Assembly: GCF_029840635.1 (NCBI RefSeq)
Contig: NZ_JAOCCU010000014.1
Location: 1 to 64,000, forward strand
DNA length: 64,000 bases
Direction of reading: 5' to 3'
Source: Mitsuaria sp. GD03876
GTDB lineage: Bacteria; Pseudomonadota; Gammaproteobacteria; Burkholderiales; Burkholderiaceae_C
The notes under the pieces were generated by a model that saw only the letters and a program-made list of their open reading frames with translations, did no database searches and was not told where the DNA came from. Below, piece by piece: positions 44,538-52,835 of this stretch (the stretch's first letter is position 1; the number at the start of each line of letters is the position of its first letter). The position numbers and the translations under genes were made by a program.

Positions 44538-45305
44538 TCAGTTCTTGATGCCGCCGAAGCCGGCCACGAAGGCGCTGCTGCCGCTGCCGCCCTTGGCGGT
44601 GCCGGCCACCGCGCTGGTCGCGCCGCTGCCGAAGAACTTGCCGTCGGCCGTGCCGCTCACCGTGCTGTTGAGCAGCGCGGTGCCGGCGAAGGTGCCCGCG
44701 CCCGCGTTCACCGAGGTCGCCAGCGCCAGCGTGTTGCCGCCGCCGGTCAGCCCGGAACCGGTCGTGTTCAGCGTGCCCGCGGCGGTGTTGTATTGCAGCG
44801 TGCCCGTCAGGATCACCGGCGCGCTGCCGGTCGTGGCCGGCAGGGCCAGCAGCCCGGCGGCGGCGTAGTTGGTCGTGGCGGTCGGCAGCGCGTAGCCGGT
44901 GCGGTCGCCGACGTAGAACGCGGCGTGCTGGTTGGGCGTGCCCGGGTTGGTCGCCAGGCCGAAGTAGACGTTCTGGCTGATCGTCGGCACCTTGAACCAG
45001 TTCAGGTCGGTCGAGATCGTGCCGCCCGGGCCGGCATGGGTGTAGCCCAGCAGCTGGTAGCGGCGGAAAGCGACGCCGCCCGACGTGGTGGCGCTGTCCT
45101 TGTAGCTGAAGGCGTCGATGCTCTGCAGGCTGATGTAGTTGGTGCCGTCCAGCGCGATGCCAGGCGCGCCGATCGGGCCGTGGAAGCTCACGGTCGCGCC
45201 GCCGGTCTTGATGATGCCGGCATCGGTCGTGCCGCCCTGCGAGTCGTACGCCTGCGCGGCGCCGAACGCGGCGACCAAGGCGGCAGCGATGAAGGTCTTC
45301 TTCAT
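44538..45305 (-). CDS. Hemophilin-like secreted protein, putative Slam cargo
   Basis: This is a 255-residue exported protein. The signal peptide MKKTFIAAALVAAFGAAQA is cleaved by signal peptidase I, and there is no lipobox Cys, so it is secreted, not lipidated. The N-terminal domain (~20-150) contains all three His residues of the mature protein (His42 in SFHGP, His90 in YTHAG, His127 in NQHAAF), candidate heme ligands. The C-terminal domain (~155-255) reads as a Gly-rich eight-strand barrel with GTADGKFFGSGATSAVAGTA and ending AFVAGFGGIKN, the pattern of hemophilin/TbpB-type barrels recognised by Slam. It lies between a PKD lipoprotein and Slam. Heme binding is an inference. Confidence 0.7.
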   Translation of the reverse strand: MKKTFIAAALVAAFGAAQAYDSQGGTTDAGIIKTGGATVSFHGPIGAPGIALDGTNYISLQSIDAFSYKDSATTSGGVAFRRYQLLGYTHAGPGGTISTDLNWFKVPTISQNVYFGLATNPGTPNQHAAFYVGDRTGYALPTATTNYAAAGLLALPATTGSAPVILTGTLQYNTAAGTLNTTGSGLTGGGNTLALATSVNAGAGTFAGTALLNSTVSGTADGKFFGSGATSAVAGTAKGGSGSSAFVAGFGGIKN

Positions 45306-45355
45306 GTCAAACACTCCAAGGAAATGTGTGCGTCGCACACGGGTTGAGATCTCGT

Positions 45356-47773
45356 TCAGTCGCGGGGGCCGACGCGGAACACGCGGCCCGGTTTCTCGGC
45401 GATGCGCAGGGACCACGTGAAGCGGTAGTCCGCGTAGCGCTTCTGCAGCCGGGCCTGCTCGGCCTTGAAGGCCTCGCTGCCCGTGTCCATCGCGTACAGG
45501 GCCTGCATCAGCGCGCGTTCGTCGGGGATCGCGGGACGCAGCAGCTGGAACTCCACGCTGTCGCCGCGGCGGATCACCTGGCCATCCCGCAACCCGGCGA
45601 ACCGGGCCGGACGGGCGACGTCGGTCGAGCTGGCCACCAGGTCGGCGATCGTGACGTCGCCGTCGGTGGCGGTCAGCCGGTAGCTGCCGACCACGCGCGG
45701 CTCGGTGTCCGGATCGAAGTTCAGGCCGCCGACGTCGATCGGCCGCGCGTGGGGCCAGGCCTGCTGGCCGAGCGACACGTCCTCCAGCAGCGGGCCCGGG
45801 TAGTTCTCCGCCTTCACCACGGTGACGTTGAGCTTTTTCGTCTCCGAGTACGCCGCGCCGTCGCTGGCGACGACCTGGAACTCGTAGTCGCCCGGCAGCG
45901 TGAGGAAGAAGCCGCCGTAGTCGACCGGCTCGCTGATGCCCTGGACCACCTGGCCCGACAGCGAGGGCGTGAAGCTGCTGCCGGCAGGGAACTTCGTCGC
46001 GGTGACGATGTAGTACAGCGGCGCGTCGAGGTCGGGATCGAAGATCGAGGCCGCGACGCTCACGCCCACGCCGGTGCGGGTCACGCCGTTCTCGGTGACC
46101 GCGCGGATCACCAGCGGCTGGTCCGCCGTCGCCTCGATCGGCCGCAGCCGCAGGTTCGCCACCACCGGCGCGTTGTTCTGCGCCTTGGCGAAACCCTGCG
46201 CGAAGTTGCGCTGGCCGGCCGGTCGGAACTTGCCCTTGGGATCGCTGACCTTGAGCTGCACGCGGTACAGGCCCGGCTTGTCGGTCAGCACGCCGCTGCG
46301 CGCGGCGGCGGGGTTCTGCAGCGTGGCGGCGCTGCCGTCGGGCCGGTCGACCAGGGTCCATTCGTAGCTCAGCGGATCGCCGTCGCGGTCGCTGGACTTG
46401 CTGGCGTCGAACCACAGCGTCTGGCCCACCAGCACGGTGCCGGTCTCCACCACGCTGTCGGCGATCGGCGGCCGGTTGGCGCCGGTCTTGAGCGTGATCG
46501 CCGTCGAGACCGGCGCGCTGTCGACCTGGCCGTCGTTGACGACGAGCTGCACCTGCCAGGTCCCGCCGACGGCCAGGTTGGACAACGCGTACAGCGCCGG
46601 GCCGACCTCGGTCTTGCGGTCCGCCGGCGTCGCGACGTTCCAGTAGGTCCAGGTGGCGGTCAGCGGATCGCCGTCGGCGTCATGGGAGGTGGAGGTCTGC
46701 GCGCAGTAGCCGCCGGTCTCGCACTCGTCCGCGGGGAAGCCGTTGTCGATGCGGGCAGTCGGCGGCAGGTTGGGCGCGTCCGCCGGCCGGGTGACGTCCA
46801 GGATCAGCCGCTCCGTCGTGGCGACGCTGCGGTCGTAGACGGTCAGGTCGATGTAGTAGCGGCCCACCGCGTCCGGCACGAGCGTGGCCTTGGCGCCGGT
46901 CGCGTCCTTGATCGTGGCGGTCGACGCGCCGGGCCGGGGCTGCGCCGTGCTGTTGGGCACGAAGGGCGCGAAGCGCCAGCGGTACTGCAGCGCGTCGCCG
47001 TCGGCATCGCTGCTGGTGCTGCCGTCCAGCACCACGGTGCTGCCGCGCACGGCCGTCCTGGGCGTCGTGATCCTGGCCACCGGGCGGCTGTTGCCGTTGT
47101 TCACCGCCACCTCGGCGGTCGCGGCGACGCTGACGCGATCGCCATGGCGCACGGTCAGCGTGGCGCGGTAGGTGCCCAGCTTGCCCGCCGGGAAGCTGGC
47201 CTTGGCCGAGGTGGCGTCGGCCAGCACGGTGGCGATCGAGCCCGCGGGCTGCTCGGTGAGCGTCCACGCATACCGCAGGTCGGCGGCCGCGGCGCCGGTC
47301 GGCGGCAGGCTGGCACTGCCGTCCAGGATCACCGTCGTGCCCTGCAGCACCGACTGGCTCGCCGGCGAGACCACCGCGACCGGATCGGGGTTGGTGACCT
47401 TCAGCGTCACGCGCGACGCGAGGCTGCCGGCCTTGGCGTCCTTCACGACCAGGTCGACGACGTAGTCCCCCGGCTTGTCGGCGACGAAGGTCGGTGCCGC
47501 GGCGGCGGCGTCGGACAGCACGGCCGCGCTGCCCTCGGGCTTGGTGCTCAGCGTCCAGGCGTAACTCAGCGTGCCGCCGTTGGGCGTGGTGCTGCCGGTG
47601 CCGTCCAGCGTGATCGTCGTGCCGATGGGCGCGCTGGCCTGGCTGGGCTTGACGATCGCGACGGGCGGCGTCGGGGCGGCGTCGCCGCCGCCGCCACCGC
47701 CGCCGCAGGCGGCGAGCAGCAGCGCGGCCGAGCCGGCGAGGCTCGCCATCAGGGTGCGCAGGGAGGAAGTCAT
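45356..47773 (-). CDS. Multi-PKD/Ig-like domain lipoprotein
   Basis: This is an 805-residue lipoprotein. The lipobox is LLAAC, followed at once by seven Gly residues. At least five repeats of the PKD/cadherin-like fold follow (LDGTGSTTPNGGTLSYAWTL, LDGSASLPP, LDGSTSSDADGDALQYRWRF, SHDADGDPLTATWTY, FDASKSSDRDGDPLSYEWTL), then a less regular C-terminal region (~480-805). Asp-rich DADGDxL turns suggest calcium. PKD domains bind polysaccharide or protein partners. Alternative starts lie at 47788 and 47815, the last only seven bases after the receptor stop. A poly-Gly tether after the lipid Cys resembles surface-exposed Slam substrates, so it may be surface displayed. Confidence 0.75.
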   Translation of the reverse strand: MTSSLRTLMASLAGSAALLLAACGGGGGGGDAAPTPPVAIVKPSQASAPIGTTITLDGTGSTTPNGGTLSYAWTLSTKPEGSAAVLSDAAAAAPTFVADKPGDYVVDLVVKDAKAGSLASRVTLKVTNPDPVAVVSPASQSVLQGTTVILDGSASLPPTGAAAADLRYAWTLTEQPAGSIATVLADATSAKASFPAGKLGTYRATLTVRHGDRVSVAATAEVAVNNGNSRPVARITTPRTAVRGSTVVLDGSTSSDADGDALQYRWRFAPFVPNSTAQPRPGASTATIKDATGAKATLVPDAVGRYYIDLTVYDRSVATTERLILDVTRPADAPNLPPTARIDNGFPADECETGGYCAQTSTSHDADGDPLTATWTYWNVATPADRKTEVGPALYALSNLAVGGTWQVQLVVNDGQVDSAPVSTAITLKTGANRPPIADSVVETGTVLVGQTLWFDASKSSDRDGDPLSYEWTLVDRPDGSAATLQNPAAARSGVLTDKPGLYRVQLKVSDPKGKFRPAGQRNFAQGFAKAQNNAPVVANLRLRPIEATADQPLVIRAVTENGVTRTGVGVSVAASIFDPDLDAPLYYIVTATKFPAGSSFTPSLSGQVVQGISEPVDYGGFFLTLPGDYEFQVVASDGAAYSETKKLNVTVVKAENYPGPLLEDVSLGQQAWPHARPIDVGGLNFDPDTEPRVVGSYRLTATDGDVTIADLVASSTDVARPARFAGLRDGQVIRRGDSVEFQLLRPAIPDERALMQALYAMDTGSEAFKAEQARLQKRYADYRFTWSLRIAEKPGRVFRVGPRD

Positions 47774-47821
47774 GGGGGTCGGTGTCATGGACGGAGGAAG
47801 GGGCGATGCGGACATCGGCGG

Positions 47822-50719
47822 TCAGAACTGCAGGGTCACGCTGAGCCGCGCGGTGCGGCCGGGCGCGGGGATCAGGCCCAGGCCGAGCGCGTCGAGGTAG
47901 TAGCGGTCGGTCAGGTTGTCGAGGTTGAGGTCGATGCTCAGCCGCTCGCTGGCGCGATAGCCGGCGAAGAGGTCGACGACGCGGTAGCCGTGCCACGGCA
48001 CCACCGGCAACAGGCCCTGCGCGGTGTCGTCGTTGAAGGCCGGCGCGCGGGTGCGACGGCCCATCAGCGTGGCGCGGGCGCCGACGGTCAGCCGGCGATC
48101 CAGCAGCCGCGCGCCGAGCGTGGCGCTGCCGTGCCAGCGCGGCGGCACCATGTTGTTGATGTAGCTGTTGGCGACGCCGTAGTCGTTGCAGGCGTTCACG
48201 CGGTAGCTGCCGGCATGGCACACCTGGATGCGGGTGTAGCGCGTGGCGCCGACCTCCACGTAGCCGACGCCCGCGTCGTAGCCGCCGGACGCCTCGATGC
48301 CCTCGAAGCGCACGCTGTCGATGTTGCGCAGCGTGAAGTTGGTGCTGATCTGCCCGTCCGATTCCCACAGGTTGGGCGAGGTGCGCGTCAGGTAGTCCTT
48401 CACGTGGTTGCGGAAGTGGGAGACCTTCAGCCGCAGCCGGTCGGACCGGCGCAGCACGCCGTCGCGCATCAGGTTCACGCCGATCTCCTTGTTGACGGCG
48501 TGCTCGGGCCGCAGGATCACGTCGGGCTTGGCCACGAAGGAGAAGCCCGAGGTGCTCTCGAACAGGCTGGGCATGCGGTCGGCCTCGGCGTAGCGCGAGT
48601 AGACCTGCAGGCCCACGCGCGGCTCCCAGCTGATGCTGACGATGGGCGCGGTGCCGCTGCGGCGGTTGCGATTGGGGATGGGGTCGCAGGCGCCATCGCC
48701 ATCGCGGTCGACGCAGGACGGGCTGGCCTTGTCGGTGACGACGATGGGCCGGTCGTCGGCGGCACGGAAGCGCGTATGGCGCAGCCCGGCGTCGAGCGTG
48801 ACGCTGTCCACCGGCCGGTATTGCCAGGCGGCGAAGACGTTGGCCTCGTGGCGATCGCCGCTGCGGCCGCCCGTGTTGTTGTTGGCGCTCAGCGCCGTGG
48901 TGCCGACGGTCTCGCGCTGCAGCCCGAGCCCGATGCGCGCTTCGCTCTCGCCCCACCCCGCCGGATGCGTGAACAGCGCGGTGTTGCTCAGCTCCAGGCC
49001 GGTGCGGCGATAGCGCTCCCGTTCGTTGTTGTAGGTGTACTCGGCGGTGTTGGACTCGTCGGGACTGTTGTTGGTCGCCCGGGTGCGCGTGTGCCAGAGC
49101 GCGGCGCGCAGGTCCAGCCAGGGATGCTCGTCCGGATGCCAGCGATAGCGGCCGCTGTAGGTCTGGGCGGCGACCTGGCTGTCGCGCGGCTGCGAGACCG
49201 GGAAGAAGTTGCCGAAGCGGATGATCTGCGACGGCATGATCTCGCCGTAGCGGCTGTCGTAGCGCAGCACGCTGAGCTCGAGCTCCTGCCCGTCGGGCAG
49301 GTAGGCCTGGGCCTTGAGCAGCGCGGATTCGCTCTCGAAGTTGGTGCCGGGAATGCGCTCGCCGGCCTGGAAGCGCGAGGCGCCGCGGATCGCCGGCCGC
49401 ACCTCGGTATAGAACGGCAGCTTGCGCCGGTCCGACAGGTCCACCCAGGCCGACGGCCCGTGCGTGCCGGCGTGGTAGTTGCCCTGCTCGCGCCGCGCGT
49501 AGGCGGCGACCAGGTCCACCGACGCCAGCCGCAACGCGCCGGCGATGCTGCCGGCCCAGCTGGTGGGCTTGAAGGTGCCGGGGCGGTCCAGGCCGCCGGG
49601 GTAGCCCCAGTTCGCCGGCATCGGCGGCACGCAGATCGCGGGGTCGACGCAGTCGGCGCGGTAGACCGGCGCCGCGCCGCTGAAGTTGCCGGTGAACAGC
49701 CCGGCCGGCGTGCCGGGCGCGATGGGCGAGCCGCTGTTGTTGCCGATCGCCTGCGCGCGCACCCGCACGCCGGTTTCCCGGCCGTTGAGGACGACATCCT
49801 CCGCGTTGAGCGTGCGCATGCTGACGAGCCCGCCGACCGCGCCGGCGCCCTGCGCGCCCAGCACCGGCCCCTTGTCGATCTGGATGCCGCCGATCAGGTC
49901 GGGATCGACGTAGCTGCGCGAGGCCACGCCCGAGTAGCCGCGGTACACGGTCGTCTCCTGCCGGGCGCCGTCGACCAGCACCGGCACGCGGCCCTGCCCC
50001 TGCATCCCGCGGATGTTGATGTCCAGGCCGCCGCTGTTGCGGTTCTCGCCGACGAGCACGCCAGGCAGTCCCTGGAAGATGTCGCCCACCGAGGTGCCGC
50101 GCGAGCGCTCGATGTCCTCGCGCCGCAGCACGTGCAGCGAGCCGGCGCTCCGATAGCGCTCGTCGCGGGCGTCGCGCTCGGACCGGCCGCGCGTGCGCAC
50201 CGTCGGCAGCACGACATCGGGAACGGGGTCAGGACTTGCCTGCGCGTCGCCCGCGACCGCCGCGCGATGCGCCGGGACGTCCGCCGCCTCGCCCGGTTCG
50301 AGCCGCACGCTCGCCGGTCCGGTGAAGACGGCGCGCCAGCCGCTGCCGCGCAGCAGGCGCGCCAGGGCCTCGTCCGGCGTGAAGGTGCCGGCGAGCGCCG
50401 TCGCGCGCAGGCCCTGCAGCCGGCGCGGGTCGAAGAGCACCCGCAGGCCGGCCGTCGCGCCGACCGCCACGACCGCGCGGTCGAGGTCGCCCGCGGCCAC
50501 GTCGAAGCGCAAGGCCGTGGCGGCACCCGCGCCCGCCGCGCTATCGCCAGCCACGCCGTTGCCAGCCACGCCATGGCCCGCCGCGTCGGCCCTCGCCGCG
50601 CCCGACGGCGCCGCGCCATGCGCGCCCGTCCTCCCTGCTTCCATGCCCTGCGCATGGATCGCCGTGCTCGCCAATGCCAGCGTCGCCGACATCGCCGCGG
50701 CCCTCGCCCTTCTCGCCAT
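47822..50719 (-). CDS. TonB-dependent hemoglobin/heme-class receptor with STN signalling domain
   Basis: This is a 965-residue receptor. After a signal sequence and an Ala/Gly-rich linker, an STN domain (~70-142, FDVAAGDLDRAVVAVGATAGLRVLFDPRRL) marks it as a FecA-type signal transducer. The plug (~165-310) has VLVDGARQETTVYRGYSG and GIQIDKGPVLGAQGAGAVGG. The barrel contains FVAKPDVILRPEHAVNKEIGV and ends PGRTARLSVTLQF, the pattern of the TonB hemoglobin/transferrin/lactoferrin receptor group. It lies downstream of fecR and a Fur box. It would import heme or an iron ligand delivered by the hemophilin-like protein and signal to FecR. The ligand is inferred. Confidence 0.85.
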   Translation of the reverse strand: MARRARAAAMSATLALASTAIHAQGMEAGRTGAHGAAPSGAARADAAGHGVAGNGVAGDSAAGAGAATALRFDVAAGDLDRAVVAVGATAGLRVLFDPRRLQGLRATALAGTFTPDEALARLLRGSGWRAVFTGPASVRLEPGEAADVPAHRAAVAGDAQASPDPVPDVVLPTVRTRGRSERDARDERYRSAGSLHVLRREDIERSRGTSVGDIFQGLPGVLVGENRNSGGLDINIRGMQGQGRVPVLVDGARQETTVYRGYSGVASRSYVDPDLIGGIQIDKGPVLGAQGAGAVGGLVSMRTLNAEDVVLNGRETGVRVRAQAIGNNSGSPIAPGTPAGLFTGNFSGAAPVYRADCVDPAICVPPMPANWGYPGGLDRPGTFKPTSWAGSIAGALRLASVDLVAAYARREQGNYHAGTHGPSAWVDLSDRRKLPFYTEVRPAIRGASRFQAGERIPGTNFESESALLKAQAYLPDGQELELSVLRYDSRYGEIMPSQIIRFGNFFPVSQPRDSQVAAQTYSGRYRWHPDEHPWLDLRAALWHTRTRATNNSPDESNTAEYTYNNERERYRRTGLELSNTALFTHPAGWGESEARIGLGLQRETVGTTALSANNNTGGRSGDRHEANVFAAWQYRPVDSVTLDAGLRHTRFRAADDRPIVVTDKASPSCVDRDGDGACDPIPNRNRRSGTAPIVSISWEPRVGLQVYSRYAEADRMPSLFESTSGFSFVAKPDVILRPEHAVNKEIGVNLMRDGVLRRSDRLRLKVSHFRNHVKDYLTRTSPNLWESDGQISTNFTLRNIDSVRFEGIEASGGYDAGVGYVEVGATRYTRIQVCHAGSYRVNACNDYGVANSYINNMVPPRWHGSATLGARLLDRRLTVGARATLMGRRTRAPAFNDDTAQGLLPVVPWHGYRVVDLFAGYRASERLSIDLNLDNLTDRYYLDALGLGLIPAPGRTARLSVTLQF

Positions 50720-50833
50720 CGTGTCCTCTGTGAATTGCGGAACGGTCCGGACGCGGGGGCGACTGCTGTCGCGCGCCCGCTCCGCCGTGCTGCCTCAGAA
50801 GACGATTCAGGCCAGGGGATCGAGTAGCGGAGA

Positions 50834-50848
50834 TGAGAATGAATCTCA
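50834..50848. promoter_or_regulatory. Fur box upstream of the heme-class receptor
   Basis: TGAGAATGAATCTCA matches the inverted repeat TGAGAATNATTCTCA at 14 of 15 positions. It is about 115 bases before the receptor start, in the gap between fecR and the receptor gene. Confidence 0.8.
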
Positions 50849-50938
50849 ACGACTGTGCGATGTTCGCGCGACGGCGCGAAGGGGCGCGGCGAAGCGCGCC
50901 GCCGCGCCCGGGCGCGGCCGGTCGAGATCAGCGGGGGT

Positions 50939-52108
50939 TCAGTACAGGATCACCACGCCCGGCAGGCGCAGCACGCGCAGGCCGAGTTCATCGCGCAGCG
51001 CCGCGATGACGCCGTCGACATCGGCGGCGGGGAACACGCCGCTCACCTCGCGCCGCGCGAGCGCCTCGCCGCGCACGGCGATGTGGCCGGGGTAGTGGCG
51101 GTTCAGCCGCGCGACGACGTCGTCCAGCCGCAGGTGCTCGAAGACCAGCTGGCCGCGGGCCTCGGCGTCCAGCAGCGTCGGCGACGCGGTCTCGACCGCG
51201 CCGACGGCGGTCGCGTCGTAGCGCAGGACCTGCCCCTCGGACACGGTCGTCGGCGCGTTGGGCGCAACGGCGATCGACACGGCGACGCGATGCTCGATGC
51301 CGACCACGCGGGTGTGCGTCGCCAGCCGCTCGACGAGGAAGCGGGTGCCCAGCGCGCGGATGGCGCCGGTCGCGGCGGTGACGACGAAGGGCCGGCTCTC
51401 CGCGCCGCTCCCGCCCGCGGCCTCGGCGGGGGTCGCAGTCGCAGTCGCAGTCGCGGCCGCGATCGCGGCGGTCGAGACGCCGGCCTGGGTGCCGGAGGCG
51501 CCGATCGGACGGGCGTCGAAGATCGCCTCGCCCTTGAGCAGCTCGACGCGGCGCTCGCCGGCCGAGTAATGCACGGCGATCGCGGAGTCCGCCATCAGCC
51601 GCGCGCGGCTGCCATCGGGCAGCGCGATGTCGCGGGTCTCGCCGATGGCGGTGCGCTGGTCGGCCCGCAGCGCGAGCATCGGCTCCCCGCCGGTCGCGGC
51701 GAACACCGCGATCGCGGCCAGCGCCGCCAGGCCGCCGCCGCCCCAGACATGGCGCGCGATGCCGGTCCGGCGCCGGGGCACGGCGCCGCGCGGCGTGGCG
51801 ACTCGGGCGACACCGGGAACAACGGCGGGGGCAACGGCCGGCGCCGTCTCCGGCACGAGGTCCGGCGCCTCCTTCAGCCCGCCGAGTTCCGCCCAGAGCC
51901 GTTCGGCGCGCGCGTACGCGGCCACGTGCGCCGGGTCCGCCGACCGCCATCGTTCCCACGCGCGCTCGTCCTGCGCCGAGTGCGCCTCCCCCTGCCGGCG
52001 GATCACCCATTCGGCGGCCTGCCGGGCGATCTCCGGGGAGTCGGGACCGCGCCCCGTCTCGCCGGAAGGGATCGAACCTGGGTCGCTGGTGGAACGGGGG
52101 TCAGTCAC
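50939..52108 (-). CDS. FecR family anti-sigma factor/sigma regulator
   Basis: This is a 389-residue regulator. The N-terminal cytoplasmic domain (~24-75, ARQAAEWVIRRQGEAHSAQDERAWERWRSADPAHVAAYARAERLWAEL) contacts the sigma factor. A single membrane helix (~122-138, GGGGLAALAAIAVFAATG) follows. The periplasmic FecR domain (RTAIGETRDIALPDGSRARL, GEAIFDARPI) and C-terminal STN-like segment (FEHLRLDDVVARLNRHYPGHIAV) sense the receptor. A short Ala-Thr repeat encoded by GTCGCA hexamers interrupts the FecR domain. The GTG at 52108 is taken as start. An ATG at 52216, just after the fecI stop, is possible. Confidence 0.88.
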   Translation of the reverse strand: MTDPRSTSDPGSIPSGETGRGPDSPEIARQAAEWVIRRQGEAHSAQDERAWERWRSADPAHVAAYARAERLWAELGGLKEAPDLVPETAPAVAPAVVPGVARVATPRGAVPRRRTGIARHVWGGGGLAALAAIAVFAATGGEPMLALRADQRTAIGETRDIALPDGSRARLMADSAIAVHYSAGERRVELLKGEAIFDARPIGASGTQAGVSTAAIAAATATATATPAEAAGGSGAESRPFVVTAATGAIRALGTRFLVERLATHTRVVGIEHRVAVSIAVAPNAPTTVSEGQVLRYDATAVGAVETASPTLLDAEARGQLVFEHLRLDDVVARLNRHYPGHIAVRGEALARREVSGVFPAADVDGVIAALRDELGLRVLRLPGVVILY

Positions 52109-52218
52109 GCGCGGGCCTTGGGCGGGAGGAAGGATGCCGCCGCAGCGGCTGCCACAGGAGACGTTCGAGCCCCCCGGATCCGGTAATGCGGCGAGGGGCA
52201 TCGGCGGCGAGCGCATTG

Positions 52219-52716
52219 TCAATGCTCCGGCACGCGCAGCATCACGTGGGCCAGCGCGCGGGCCAGGTGTTTCTGCACGGAGCTGGTGGACAGGTCCAGG
52301 CGGTCCGCGGCTTCCTGGTAGGACAGGTCCTCGACGCGGACCATCACGAAGATGCGCTGGGTCAGCTCCGGCAACTCGCGCAGCGCCTGCGTCAGCTGGA
52401 CCAGCCGCTGGCGTCCCGCCAGGGCGCGGTCGGGGCCGGGCGCGCCGTCCTGCACCTCGACCAGGTCCTGCGGATCCACCGCGGTGGTCTTGCGGGCGTC
52501 GTGCTGGCGGGCCTGGTCCGCCAGCAGGTTGCGCGCCATCTGGAACAGGTAGGCCCGCGCGTCCTGGACCGGCTGGCGCGCGGCCGCCTCCAGGAACCGC
52601 ACGAACAGCTCCTGCACCAGGTCCTGCGCGGTGTGCGCGTCCCTCACCCGATGGGTGAGCCACGCCAGGAGTTCCCGGCGGTGGGAGATGAAGACGAAGT
52701 GCGGGTCGGCCAGCAT
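52219..52716 (-). CDS. ECF sigma factor, FecI type
   Basis: This is a 165-residue sigma-70 family extracytoplasmic function sigma factor. Region 2 (~10-75) includes LLAWLTHRVRDAHTAQDLVQELFVRFLEA, and region 4 (~105-160) has LPELTQRIFVMVRVEDLSYQEAADRLDLSTSSVQKHLARAL. It lies upstream of fecR and the STN-containing receptor, the usual surface-signalling order. A perfect Fur box lies 29 bases upstream, so it should be iron-repressed and, when active, direct transcription of the receptor operon. Confidence 0.93.
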   Translation of the reverse strand: MLADPHFVFISHRRELLAWLTHRVRDAHTAQDLVQELFVRFLEAAARQPVQDARAYLFQMARNLLADQARQHDARKTTAVDPQDLVEVQDGAPGPDRALAGRQRLVQLTQALRELPELTQRIFVMVRVEDLSYQEAADRLDLSTSSVQKHLARALAHVMLRVPEH

Positions 52717-52744
52717 GGTGCGCCCGCGACTGTAGCCACTTTGT

Positions 52745-52759
52745 TGAGAATTATTCTCA
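52745..52759. promoter_or_regulatory. Perfect Fur box upstream of fecI
   Basis: TGAGAATTATTCTCA is an exact 7-1-7 inverted repeat matching the Fur consensus. It ends 28 bases before the sigma-factor start codon and would repress the whole signalling cascade when iron is plentiful. Confidence 0.92.
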
Positions 52760-52835
52760 TCGCCGACAAGTCGCGGGGCTTTGCGCCGAAGCCGGTCCAG
52801 TTCGCCCGGGGCTCAGCCCGGGCTCGTCCGCGGGG

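Noticed and set aside
45326-50827. Very long plus-strand open frame (about 1,830 codons) opposite the iron island
   Set aside because: It runs antisense to three well-supported genes and reads as Arg/Gly/Ala/His-rich low-complexity sequence with no domain, an effect of high GC in the third codon position on the other strand.
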